Source: JBFLYZ01 sp040756415
Lineage (GTDB): Bacteria > Bacteroidota > Bacteroidia > JADZBD01
NCBI GenBank assembly: GCA_040756415.1
Contig: JBFLYZ010000034.1
Span: forward strand, 1 to 38,787
Length of the DNA stretch: 38,787 nucleotides
Direction of reading: 5' to 3'
Both the position numbers and the translations under genes were made by a program. Positions 13,882-21,388 of the stretch are shown here, in pieces (the stretch's first letter is position 1; each line of letters begins with the position of its first letter). The notes below the pieces were generated by a model, which was not told the DNA's origin, made no database searches, and was given only the letters and a program-made list of their open reading frames with translations.

Positions 13882-15057
13882 ATGAAAAAGGAAAAGGCCG
13901 AAACCCATTCCATACGCACGCAGGTGCCCGTAAGCGAACACATGGAGCATTCGGTGCCGCTCTACCTTACTTCCAGCTTCACCTTCGGCTCGGCTGAAGA
14001 CATGCGTGCCGCCTTTGCGGATGAGAAGGAGGCCAATATCTATTCGCGCTTCTCCAACCCGAACGTAGATGAGCTGGTCAGGAAGATGTGCCTGCTCGAG
14101 GGCGCGGAGGCCGGCTACGCCACCGCCTCGGGCATGGCTGCCATCTTTGCCAGCATGATCGCCCTGCTGAAAAGCGGTGACCACGTGCTCTGCGCCCGGC
14201 AGATATTCGGTGCCACTCATACCGTTCTGACAAAGTATTTTCCAAAATGGGGAATAGAGCATTCTTATTTCGACATGACCCGCCCCGAAACGGTGGAAAA
14301 GCTCATACGCAGGAATACGAAAATGGTTTTCGTGGAAACGCCCAGCAACCCCGGGCTGGAGATCATTGACCTGCGCGTGCTGGGCGGGATTTGCAAAAAA
14401 CACGGTGTACTCCTCAACGTAGACAATTGCTTTGCCACGCCTTACCTGCAAAGGCCCGTTGATTATGGTGCCGACCTGGTCACCCACTCGGCCACCAAGT
14501 ATATTGACGGGCAGGGACGCGTGCTGGGCGGAATAGTAGTAGGAAAGAAAGAGCTGATCAAAGAGATCTACCTGTTCGCGCGCGCCACCGGCCCCGCGCT
14601 CTCCCCTTTCAACGCCTGGGTGCTTTCAAAGAGCCTGGAGACCCTTGCCGTGAGGATGGACAGGCATTGCCAAAACGCCCTGAAAGTGGCCGAATGGCTG
14701 GAGTTCAGGGATGAGCTGCAGCAGGTGCGGTATCCCTTTCTGAAGGGCCATCCGCAATATGACATCGCCAAAAAACAAATGAAGGCCGGAGGGGGCGTGC
14801 TTACTTTCGAGGTGAAAGGAGGCTATGAAAAAGCCAAAACGTTCATCGATGCCCTGAACATGTTCTCGCTTACCGCCAACCTGGGCGATACGCGCACCAT
14901 TGTTACGCATCCCGCATCATCCACCCATGCGAAACTGACCGAAGAGGAGAGGATGGCAGTTGGTATTACGCCTTCGCTCATCCGGATCTCGGTGGGGCTG
15001 GAGCATGCCGATGATATCATCGCGGATATCGAACAGGCACTGAACAAAATCAAATAG
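13882..15057 (+). CDS. metZ: O-acylhomoserine sulfhydrylase, PLP-dependent (MetZ-like)
   Basis: 391 aa member of the Cys/Met metabolism PLP enzyme family (fold type I). It condenses acyl-homoserine with sulfide to give homocysteine by direct sulfhydrylation. The PLP Lys is K206 in HSATKYIDGQGRVLGG, a form characteristic of MetZ/O-succinylhomoserine sulfhydrylase-like proteins. Other family landmarks are YSRFSNPNVDELVRKM, GYATASGMAAIFA, FVETPSNPGLEI and DNCFATPYLQRP. A cystathionine gamma-synthase role is less likely because the neighbouring genes feed sulfide and acyl-homoserine. It follows osmC by 1 nt and precedes a small secreted protein by 3 nt. It uses sulfide from the attenuated operon and homoserine ester from the divergent metX. 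Confidence 0.92.
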   Translation: MKKEKAETHSIRTQVPVSEHMEHSVPLYLTSSFTFGSAEDMRAAFADEKEANIYSRFSNPNVDELVRKMCLLEGAEAGYATASGMAAIFASMIALLKSGDHVLCARQIFGATHTVLTKYFPKWGIEHSYFDMTRPETVEKLIRRNTKMVFVETPSNPGLEIIDLRVLGGICKKHGVLLNVDNCFATPYLQRPVDYGADLVTHSATKYIDGQGRVLGGIVVGKKELIKEIYLFARATGPALSPFNAWVLSKSLETLAVRMDRHCQNALKVAEWLEFRDELQQVRYPFLKGHPQYDIAKKQMKAGGGVLTFEVKGGYEKAKTFIDALNMFSLTANLGDTRTIVTHPASSTHAKLTEEERMAVGITPSLIRISVGLEHADDIIADIEQALNKIK

Positions 15058-15060
15058 ATC

Positions 15061-15636
15061 ATGCGCAGTTTCGGTTTCATCCTGCTTTTTCTGTGCTGTA
15101 CGGCCGCTTACGCCCAGCAAAAAAAGCCGCAAAAGAAGATCGTGCTGAAATACTGGGAGGACATGAGCCAGAAAGAGCGCGATGCCATGCTGGCCGATTC
15201 CACGCTGAGCAAGGACGTGCTGGCTTTATATAATAATGCGTTCGTATTTACCGATTCGAAGGCCACTACCGCCCTGTTCAAGGCCCTGACCTGGGATAAG
15301 GAGAACAACCTGCCGCTTCGTTTTTATCTTTTCAACAAGCTCATCGCATCGGGCGATACTTCGCTGAACAAATACCTGACCGAGTACTCGGCCAAGATGC
15401 TGCTGAACCAAACGGATTTCGCGGTGAAGTATTTCAACCGGGAGCGCTTAAAGAAGAACAGCTTTTATAAGAAGTACATCCCCTTTCTGGCAGCCGACCT
15501 GGACGAGAAGAACGAATACGGCACATTCCGTGATTATCTGAATTATTTTTTTTATATCGAAAAGAACGACAGCATCAAGCAAACGGTGGCCATTTTACTG
15601 AAAGAGCTGGAGGCGGCCGGAGCCGGAAAGAAATAA
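15061..15636 (+). CDS. Secreted protein of unknown function
   Basis: 191 aa. A clear signal peptide (MRSFGFILLFLCCTAAYAQ, residues 1-19) is followed by a lysine-rich segment and then a mostly helical, charged domain (DMSQKERDAMLADSTLSKDV, LNKYLTEYSAKML, YFNRERLKKNSFYKKY). There is no lipobox, sorting domain or recognised motif. It starts 3 nt after metZ and is probably co-transcribed with osmC-metZ, though nothing in the sequence links it to methionine synthesis. I do not recognise the family. Confidence 0.8.
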   Translation: MRSFGFILLFLCCTAAYAQQKKPQKKIVLKYWEDMSQKERDAMLADSTLSKDVLALYNNAFVFTDSKATTALFKALTWDKENNLPLRFYLFNKLIASGDTSLNKYLTEYSAKMLLNQTDFAVKYFNRERLKKNSFYKKYIPFLAADLDEKNEYGTFRDYLNYFFYIEKNDSIKQTVAILLKELEAAGAGKK

Positions 15637-15660
15637 GCTTCAATAAATTAATTTAAGATC

Positions 15661-16368
15661 ATGGGACGCATATTCGAAAAGAGAAAGCACAAAATGTTTG
15701 CCCGGTACGACCGTATGGCCAAGGCCTTTACGCGTATCGGGAAAGAGATCGCCATCGCGGTGAAGCAGGGCGGGCCCAACCCCGACACCAATCCCCGGCT
15801 GCGAATGGCCGTACAGAACGCCAAAGGCGCCAATATGCCCAAAGAGCGGGTTGAGAACGCCATCAAGCGCGCTTCTGCCCGCGATGCCTCCAATTTTGAG
15901 GAAGTGGTGTATGAGGGGTACGGCCCCTATGGCGTTGCCATCCTGGTTGAGACCGCCACGGACAACCCCACGCGGACCGTTGCCAATATACGCATGCATT
16001 TCAGCCGGGCCGAGGGCACCCTGGGCAAAACCGGTTCGCTGGATTTTATATTCGACCGCAAAGGTGTGTTCAAAATAGCAAAGGACGGGCTGAACCTGGA
16101 GGAGCTGGAGCTGGAACTGATCGACTCCGGCCTGGAAGACCTGGCCGTAGATGACAATGAAGCCTACATCTATACCGCTTTCAGCGATTTCGGGGCCATG
16201 TCCAAAGCGCTGGAAGAACGGAAGATAAACGTGATCAGCGCTGAAAAACAACGAATTCCCAATACCCTGGTGGAGCTCAACGAGGCGCAGCAGGAGGAGA
16301 TCATCAAGCTGGTGGAAAGCCTCGAGCAGGATGATGACGTGCAGCACGTGTACCACAACATGAAATAG
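15661..16368 (+). CDS. YebC/TACO1 family protein
   Basis: 235 aa, the usual length for the family. The N-terminal KHKMFARYDRMAKAFTRIGK plus IAVKQGGPNPDTNPRLR and NAKGANMPKERVENAIKRA are hallmark YebC segments, followed by YEGYGPYGVAILVET and DNPTRTVANIR. Members were long annotated as DNA-binding transcription regulators (PmpR). The mitochondrial relative TACO1 acts in translation, and bacterial members have been proposed to help ribosomes through difficult stretches. It follows the secreted protein by 24 nt and may be in the same transcript. No clear promoter or terminator was found around it. Confidence 0.93.
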   Translation: MGRIFEKRKHKMFARYDRMAKAFTRIGKEIAIAVKQGGPNPDTNPRLRMAVQNAKGANMPKERVENAIKRASARDASNFEEVVYEGYGPYGVAILVETATDNPTRTVANIRMHFSRAEGTLGKTGSLDFIFDRKGVFKIAKDGLNLEELELELIDSGLEDLAVDDNEAYIYTAFSDFGAMSKALEERKINVISAEKQRIPNTLVELNEAQQEEIIKLVESLEQDDDVQHVYHNMK

Positions 16369-16468
16369 GCTTTTGCACATTCTATTCATTCAAACGGGGT
16401 TCCTGTAACCTTTTATCCGCTGCTGCCGTAATAAAGGCTGGTTCTTTGTTTCACCAAAAAACTTGCCT

Positions 16469-17731
16469 ATGAAGTTATTTACTCCCACCCTGCCAGCCCT
16501 GCTTTTATTTTCCGTGAACACGCCAGCCGCGGCCGCTGTCAAAGAAAATCTTGGAAAAAACGTCAATTCTGAATACACCGATGCGCATCCCTGCCTGTCG
16601 CCCGATGGAAAGACCCTTTTCTTTACCAGCGAGCGTATTTCGCGGTCAACAATGGATGACGATATCTTCTTTTCTTCCCTGCTGCCTGACGGCAACTGGT
16701 CGGAGGCCAGGCCCATCCCCGAACTGAACAACGGCAATCACAATGCCGTGCTCTACATGAGCCCCGATGGCAACACGATCTATCTGAAGGGCACTTACGG
16801 CAAAACCCCCGATCCCAAAGGATTCTCGTACTCCACGCGCACCGCAAGCGGGTGGAGTGAGCCGCAGCCCTTACATATCAAGACCCTGGATGAACGGGAT
16901 AGTTACAATAGCCAGGCGCTGACCGTATCTGCTGACGGCAAGGTGCTTATCCTGTGCCGCGATGCCGACCTGTACGTTTGCTTCAGGGAATCGGAATACG
17001 CCTGGTCGAAGCCCGAGAAGCTCCCGGCAACGATCAATTCAAAGACCTATGAGTACACGCCCTTTCTGGCGCCTGACAATAAAACGCTGTATTTCTCCAG
17101 CTCGGGCCACGGAGGCGAAGGAGAAAACGACCTTTTTAAAACCGTGCGGCTGGACGATACCTGGACCAACTGGTCGGAGCCCGAGAACCTGGGAGGTGAT
17201 TTCAATACCGGTATCTGGGAATCTTATTTCGCCCTGAGCCCGGATGGGCAGTACGCTTACTTCTATTCCAAGCAGGACGGAGACGGGGATATTTACCGCC
17301 TGGCCCTCGATAAAAAAGATCCCATTGCCCTTTCGGCCCTTGCGCCTGTGGCCAGCTCCCAGCCTGGCGTTTCAATAGCCGTAGCGAAGCCCTTGCCTCT
17401 TCCCTACCCCGAAGCCCTCTATGTTCCGGAAGCGGATCCCGGACAAAGCTCCTCTCCGGACGAGAAAAACCAGGTATCGCTCAACGGTACTCAGGTCAAT
17501 TTATATCCCAATCCCGCCAGCGATCATGTTTTCATTGACCTAGCTTCCTTTGGTTCCGGAGAGGAAATAAGTGTAACAGTCTATGATATGACGGGAAAAA
17601 TCATGACCCGCCTCGCATTTTCGGGAGGAGGGCTGGAGCAGCTCAACACCTCAGGATGGGCGGCAGGCACCTATACCGTTGATGTAAAAACCGCATCGTT
17701 CAGCGCATCCCGGCTGCTGATAAAACAATAG
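16469..17731 (+). CDS. Secreted PD40 beta-propeller protein with T9SS type A sorting domain
   Basis: 420 aa. Residues 1-24 are a signal peptide (MKLFTPTLPALLLFSVNTPA). About 35-280 contain WD40-like PD40 repeats (HPCLSPDGKTLFFTS, LYMSPDGNTIYLKG, TPFLAPDNKTLYFSS, YFALSPDGQYAYFYS) forming a beta-propeller. A low-complexity linker follows (about 290-335). The last 80 or so residues are a type A sorting domain (VNLYPNPASDHVFIDL, VTVYDMTGKI, AGTYTVDVKT, ending LLIKQ) that targets the protein through the T9SS outer-membrane translocon. ATG 16469 is preferred over TTG 16463 because the signal peptide begins correctly there. Ligand and role are unknown. It ends before a shared terminator with the convergent ferritin gene. 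Confidence 0.9.
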   Translation: MKLFTPTLPALLLFSVNTPAAAAVKENLGKNVNSEYTDAHPCLSPDGKTLFFTSERISRSTMDDDIFFSSLLPDGNWSEARPIPELNNGNHNAVLYMSPDGNTIYLKGTYGKTPDPKGFSYSTRTASGWSEPQPLHIKTLDERDSYNSQALTVSADGKVLILCRDADLYVCFRESEYAWSKPEKLPATINSKTYEYTPFLAPDNKTLYFSSSGHGGEGENDLFKTVRLDDTWTNWSEPENLGGDFNTGIWESYFALSPDGQYAYFYSKQDGDGDIYRLALDKKDPIALSALAPVASSQPGVSIAVAKPLPLPYPEALYVPEADPGQSSSPDEKNQVSLNGTQVNLYPNPASDHVFIDLASFGSGEEISVTVYDMTGKIMTRLAFSGGGLEQLNTSGWAAGTYTVDVKTASFSASRLLIKQ

Positions 17732-17745
17732 CGGTATACTGAAAC

Positions 17746-17782
17746 AAAACGAGGCCTTTACAGCCCCGTTTTTTATTTTCCG
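17746..17782. terminator. Bidirectional terminator between PD40 gene and ferritin
   Basis: AAAACGAGGC (17746-17755) pairs with GCCCCGTTTT (17763-17772) with one internal mismatch and a 7-nt loop. On the plus strand the stem is followed by TTATTTTC after the TTTT, and on the minus strand by TTTT-G-TTT. The ferritin stop codon (17773) lies at the base of the stem, so the same hairpin can serve both convergent genes. Confidence 0.65.
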
Positions 17783-18285
17783 GTACTGCTGTCGCTGCCC
17801 TCGAATGTCTCCAATTCGCGGTCAAAGAGATACAAGCCTCCTTTATCACCGCCTATAAGGCGCAGCTTGTCCATGATCCTGCGGGCGAGGGCCTCTTCTT
17901 CTATCTGCTCTGACACATACCACTGCAGAAAATTATGCGTGGTATAATCCTTCTCCTTCAAGCAGATATCCACCAGCTTATTGATCTCGGCCGAAACCAG
18001 GGTTTCGTGATCGAGGACCTGCTCGAAAACCGACTGGATGGACTTAAAGGTCTTGGTAGGTTGTTTCAGGGCCGGGATAATGCCATGCCCGCCCCTCTCG
18101 TTGATGAACTTCACCAGCTTAAGCATGTGCAAGCGCTCTTCATCGCTGTGCTTATATAAGAAAACCGCCATGCCGTTCATGCCCTGGGTCTCGGCCCACG
18201 ATGCCATGGCCAGATAGTACTGCGAAGAGTCTGCTTCCAGCTCCACCTGTTTGTTCAATGCGTTTTCGATCGATTTGGATAACAT
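17773..18285 (-). CDS. ftnA: Non-heme ferritin
   Basis: 170 aa iron-storage protein of the bacterial ferritin (FtnA) type that oxidises Fe(II) and stores it as a ferric mineral in a 24-subunit cage. Ferroxidase ligands are visible: Glu in NALNKQVELEADSSQYYLAM (helix A), ExxH in HSDEERLHML (helix B), and Glu/Gln in HETLVSAEI and QWYVSEQIEEEA (helices C-D). The start MLSKSIENAL at ATG 18285 matches the family N-terminus; the nine codons upstream begin with TTG within the promoter. A TAnnTTTG element lies 24 nt before the ATG. No Fur box was identified with confidence. Confidence 0.94.
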   Translation of the reverse strand: MLSKSIENALNKQVELEADSSQYYLAMASWAETQGMNGMAVFLYKHSDEERLHMLKLVKFINERGGHGIIPALKQPTKTFKSIQSVFEQVLDHETLVSAEINKLVDICLKEKDYTTHNFLQWYVSEQIEEEALARRIMDKLRLIGGDKGGLYLFDRELETFEGSDSSTGK

Positions 18286-18309
18286 AAGTAGTTGTTTTTT
18301 TGATTCAAA

Positions 18310-18317
18310 CAAATTTA
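18310..18317 (-). promoter_or_regulatory. -7 promoter element for ferritin
   Basis: Minus strand TAAATTTG (18317-18310) matches TAnnTTTG, 24 nt upstream of the ferritin ATG. A -33 TTTG is not evident at the usual spacing. Confidence 0.5.
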
Positions 18318-18340
18318 CGGCTTTTATTCCGAAACCCGTA

Positions 18341-19795
18341 TCACTGCAGCCTGGACCCTATCCAGGCGTTGTACTGGATAATATCGTTGGTGCTGTCGGA
18401 GCCGTGTTTTTCCAGATACCTGCGCAGCTTTTTTTGCAGCGCCTGGTCCTTTTTAAGATCATCCGAAAGGCTCATTTGCCTGACCAGCGCGATCAGCTCC
18501 AGGTCGCGCCTGTATTGCTTTTTCCTGAGCACGCTGGCAAAGTCCTTTTTAACCTGTACGCATCGTTTCTCCAGGAATTCGTAGTCACCCAGCTCAAAGC
18601 GGATAATGAGCTCTGCCGTGCATATCTTGAGCCGGAAGGCTTCGTCCAGGTGCTTATAGGTATCGTCAAGGGTCAGGCGAACGATATTCTTCAGTGAGTT
18701 TTTGTAATCGCGCTTATCGAAATAGGTCACGGCCAGGTTGCCGTAGATAAAGGCCACCTGTGCGGGCACCTTTCGTATCGCGGCATTTTCTTTCGCCTCG
18801 TTAAGTATTTCGATCGCCTGGTCCAGGTCGGTCACAGAATAGTTGATCACCAGCGAGTTGTAATAGAAAAAAAGGTACTTGTCATACAGCAGCTTACCAA
18901 ACTCTTCCATGGCCTCTTTCAGGCGGCCGGCATACGCCAGCGAAGCATCGATCTTGTTATTCTTGAACAGGGCGTTCACCAGGTAGGTCAGCATCTGCAG
19001 CTTGGTATCGTGGTTGTTTTTGTTGAACAGTTTCTCCCGGTTGAACTCATCGTAGGTCTTCAGCAGGTATTTTTCGAGCGACAGGTAATCCTGCTTTTGA
19101 AGCAGGATGCGGCTGATCGAATGGTATATCTTAAAGCGCAGCAGGGGACTTTTCTTGAGGCTGCGATCATTGGAAAAATCGTTCACCGTTCTTTCCAGCA
19201 GATCGAGGATCTTCGTGTCCTTGCCTGAAAAAAGCTGCGATATCTTGATCCGGTATATGAGGGCCGCCAGTATATCGTCAATCTGCTGGACCTTGGACAA
19301 GCGCTCGCGGTTCTGCTTGCGCTTGTTGATGTATTCTTCGGGGTTGATCTCCAGCGTTTCGTGCGAAAGCTTGATGAATTCGCCATAGATGAGATCAAGC
19401 AACTCATAGCTTTCGGTGGCGGTGGCGTTCTTTTCGGCCTTGCCTAAAAAATAAAAAGCGGTGCGCGCCTGTCCCTTTTCGTAGAACAGCCGGGAAAGGG
19501 TCATATTGAAAACGATGTTATTAAAGTCGGTTTCCCCGAAATACTGGAGCGTAAGGCTTTTGCCTATATCCTCCAGCAGCCGGTTCTTCAAACGGTACAG
19601 CGCATTCTTATCCCTGGCATTATACAGTTTCCTGAATATTTTCTCTTCATCGTAATCGGGATAGTTCTTCCGGATAAAATCAAAAAGCTGCTCATCCTTC
19701 CGTTCATAGGCCACCTCGGTTCGGTTAATGAACAGCTTGAACAGGCGCATTTCTTCCTTGTTCATTTGCCCGATGATATCCTGCAGTACCTTCAT
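18341..19795 (-). CDS. Long alpha-helical repeat protein, unknown function
   Basis: 484 aa with no signal peptide or membrane segment, so probably cytoplasmic. It is almost entirely predicted helix, with paired-helix repeats resembling TPR or another alpha-solenoid, for example QVAFIYGNLAVTYFDKRDYK and LFYEKGQARTAFYFLGKAEK. The N-terminus (QMNKEEMRLFKLFINR, then DEQLFDFIRKNYPDYDEEKI and NALYRLKNRLLEDIG) recurs in Bacteroidota hypothetical proteins as I recall, but I cannot name a family. Its role could be scaffold or protein-protein interaction. It is divergent from the T9SS protein at 19885, with an 89-bp intergenic region. TTTG (about 19848) followed 22 nt later by TACTTTTC may be its promoter. 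It ends 23 bp upstream of the ferritin promoter motif in the same direction. Confidence 0.85.
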   Translation of the reverse strand: MKVLQDIIGQMNKEEMRLFKLFINRTEVAYERKDEQLFDFIRKNYPDYDEEKIFRKLYNARDKNALYRLKNRLLEDIGKSLTLQYFGETDFNNIVFNMTLSRLFYEKGQARTAFYFLGKAEKNATATESYELLDLIYGEFIKLSHETLEINPEEYINKRKQNRERLSKVQQIDDILAALIYRIKISQLFSGKDTKILDLLERTVNDFSNDRSLKKSPLLRFKIYHSISRILLQKQDYLSLEKYLLKTYDEFNREKLFNKNNHDTKLQMLTYLVNALFKNNKIDASLAYAGRLKEAMEEFGKLLYDKYLFFYYNSLVINYSVTDLDQAIEILNEAKENAAIRKVPAQVAFIYGNLAVTYFDKRDYKNSLKNIVRLTLDDTYKHLDEAFRLKICTAELIIRFELGDYEFLEKRCVQVKKDFASVLRKKQYRRDLELIALVRQMSLSDDLKKDQALQKKLRRYLEKHGSDSTNDIIQYNAWIGSRLQ

Positions 19796-19884
19796 GTCAG
19801 TTTGAATGCGTAAGAAAAGTACAAATAAATTTCTTGCCCGACCAAATTCTTTCTTAATTTTATTACGCCCATATCAAGGATGCT

Positions 19885-20556
19885 ATGAAACGATTATTGC
19901 TTCTGCTCTGCTTTTTGGCCTTGCTGAAGGGCTCCGCCTACTCCCAGGACTCCCTGGGCCTGGGCTCCAATTACGCCAACCTGGGGCTGCCCGACACCGT
20001 GGCTATAGGAGATTCGGTCAATTACTCGATATACCTGAAGAACTGGAGTCCAAATATTTTTTTCGGCACGGTCTTCATCAATATGGCCATTGACACTTCC
20101 GCAGGCCTGCAGTTTGTAGGCTGGCTGGATTCGCTGACCGTACAGCTCAGCCCGGGCGATACCATTGGCCTGAACTATAACGATACCATACCGTCAGGTC
20201 TCTTCCGGATAGGAGGCAATATTATCGTGATTTGGCCGGCCGCTATCAATGCGGGCACCAAGGATTCGGTTACCGCCACCATATACGTATTGCCCGCCAG
20301 TTCGGTGGGAGAGATCACCGATAAGGATCATATCAAGGTATACCCCAATCCTACCCCTAATGAGGTTCAGATATTGCAGGACCGGCCGAATAATGATGTT
20401 GTCCGGGTAAGAATTTACAATGCGCTTGGCGAAGAGGTGCTGGTGGTCGAGCATTCGGCCATTATCGATCTGCGGGCGCTCCCGGCCGGCACTTACCTGG
20501 CCAAGGCCGAGTTTGCTGACAAAACACGGTCTTCGTTCAAGATCGTCAAGCGATAG
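19885..20556 (+). CDS. Small secreted protein with T9SS type A sorting domain
   Basis: 223 aa. A signal peptide at residues 1-20 (MKRLLLLLCFLALLKGSAYS) precedes a beta-rich domain (about 25-140) resembling a single DUF11/CARDB-like Ig fold (VAIGDSVNYSIYLKNWSP, LQFVGWLDSLTVQLSPGDTI). The C-terminal 75 residues are a type A sorting domain (IKVYPNPTPNEVQIL, VRIYNALGEEVLVV, LPAGTYLAKAEF, FKIVKR) for T9SS export and surface anchoring. AAGGA 5 nt before the ATG is an unusual Shine-Dalgarno-like match for this genome. Function is unknown. It precedes a lipoprotein gene that has its own promoter motif. Confidence 0.87.
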   Translation: MKRLLLLLCFLALLKGSAYSQDSLGLGSNYANLGLPDTVAIGDSVNYSIYLKNWSPNIFFGTVFINMAIDTSAGLQFVGWLDSLTVQLSPGDTIGLNYNDTIPSGLFRIGGNIIVIWPAAINAGTKDSVTATIYVLPASSVGEITDKDHIKVYPNPTPNEVQILQDRPNNDVVRVRIYNALGEEVLVVEHSAIIDLRALPAGTYLAKAEFADKTRSSFKIVKR

Positions 20557-20593
20557 CTTTTTTACTTTTCTTTCCGCGGGGCTTTTATTTTGA

Positions 20594-20601
20594 TACTTTT
20601 G
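20594..20601 (+). promoter_or_regulatory. -7 promoter element for lipoprotein gene
   Basis: TACTTTTG matches TAnnTTTG and lies 21 nt upstream of the ATG at 20623. It follows the stop of the preceding gene by 38 nt, so the lipoprotein gene is probably transcribed on its own. Confidence 0.5.
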
Positions 20602-20622
20602 TTTCGATCTAAAACCTCTACC

Positions 20623-21264
20623 ATGAAAAAGTATCTCTATTGCCTGCTCCTGTCAGGATCCCTGCTCCCGCTGGCTTCATGCGGTGGAAGCTCAGCGCCC
20701 AAAGAAGAAGAAAAACCCGATAACCCGCTCGAAGCCCTGCAAAAAGTGGGCGAAGAGATGAAGGGCGGCACCGATGAAGCGCAGCAGAAAATGGAGGAGC
20801 GCAGAAAGAAAGGCGACACGCTGGTGATGAAATACGAGGAGCTGATGAAGTTCCTTCCTTCCGAGGTTTCGGGGTATAAGCGGGGTGAGCCTGACGGGGC
20901 AAGCGTAAATGCCATGGGCTCGAGCTTTTCCAATGCCGAAGTGCGCTTTGAAAAAGAGAACGGTGATTACGTAAAGGTCGTTATTGTCGATTATAACCAG
21001 GCCTACAGCCTGTACAGCTCGGCTGCCATGGCCTGGACCATGGGTTTCAGCGTTGACAGCCCGGAGGAGAAAGCCAACAGCGTTAAGCTCGATAACAACA
21101 TTGCCGGATGGGAGGTGTATAAGAAAAAGAGCAAAGACGCCAATATTACCCTGGGAGCGGGCTACCGCTTCTGGATCAACGTGGAGGCCAACAACCAGGC
21201 CGATACCGAATTTGTAAAATCGGTCGCTAAAAGCATAGACCTGGGCAAGCTGGCCAGTATGTGA
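20623..21264 (+). CDS. Lipoprotein of unknown function
   Basis: 213 aa. A lipoprotein signal peptide (MKKYLYCLLLSGSLLPLASC) ends with a lipobox LASC, so the Cys is expected to be acylated. It is followed by GGSSAPKEEEKPDN, an acidic linker that could match the Bacteroidota surface-export signal loosely. Residues about 30-70 are a charged helix, and 75-213 a globular domain (LMKFLPSEVSGYKRGEPDG, VKVVIVDYNQAYSLYSSAAM, FWINVEANNQADTEFVKS). I recognise no named family. ATG 20623 is chosen because the 11 codons upstream overlap the promoter. A strong terminator follows 25 nt after the stop. Confidence 0.87.
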   Translation: MKKYLYCLLLSGSLLPLASCGGSSAPKEEEKPDNPLEALQKVGEEMKGGTDEAQQKMEERRKKGDTLVMKYEELMKFLPSEVSGYKRGEPDGASVNAMGSSFSNAEVRFEKENGDYVKVVIVDYNQAYSLYSSAAMAWTMGFSVDSPEEKANSVKLDNNIAGWEVYKKKSKDANITLGAGYRFWINVEANNQADTEFVKSVAKSIDLGKLASM

Positions 21265-21289
21265 CGTGCCTGCGTTACAAAAAGACCTG

Positions 21290-21315
21290 ACCCGGCTAAG
21301 GCCGGGTTATTTTTT
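21290..21315 (+). terminator. Intrinsic terminator of the lipoprotein gene
   Basis: ACCCGGC (21290-21296) pairs with GCCGGGT (21301-21307) around a 4-nt loop, followed by TATTTTTT. It lies 25 nt after the lipoprotein stop. Confidence 0.8.
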
Positions 21316-21338
21316 ACAGGAATCTGCTCTTCTTGAAT

Positions 21339-21368
21339 AAAAAACCCGGCACAGATGTCCGGGTTTTT
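21339..21368 (-). terminator. Intrinsic terminator of the adhesin operon
   Basis: On the minus strand AAAAACCCGG (21368-21359) pairs with CCGGGTTTTT (21349-21340), 10 bp with a 9-nt loop, extended by a further T. It lies 20 nt past the stop of the 966-aa gene and probably ends the three-gene transcript from 27824. Confidence 0.8.
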
Positions 21369-21388
21369 CACGTTATGATGCGGATAAC

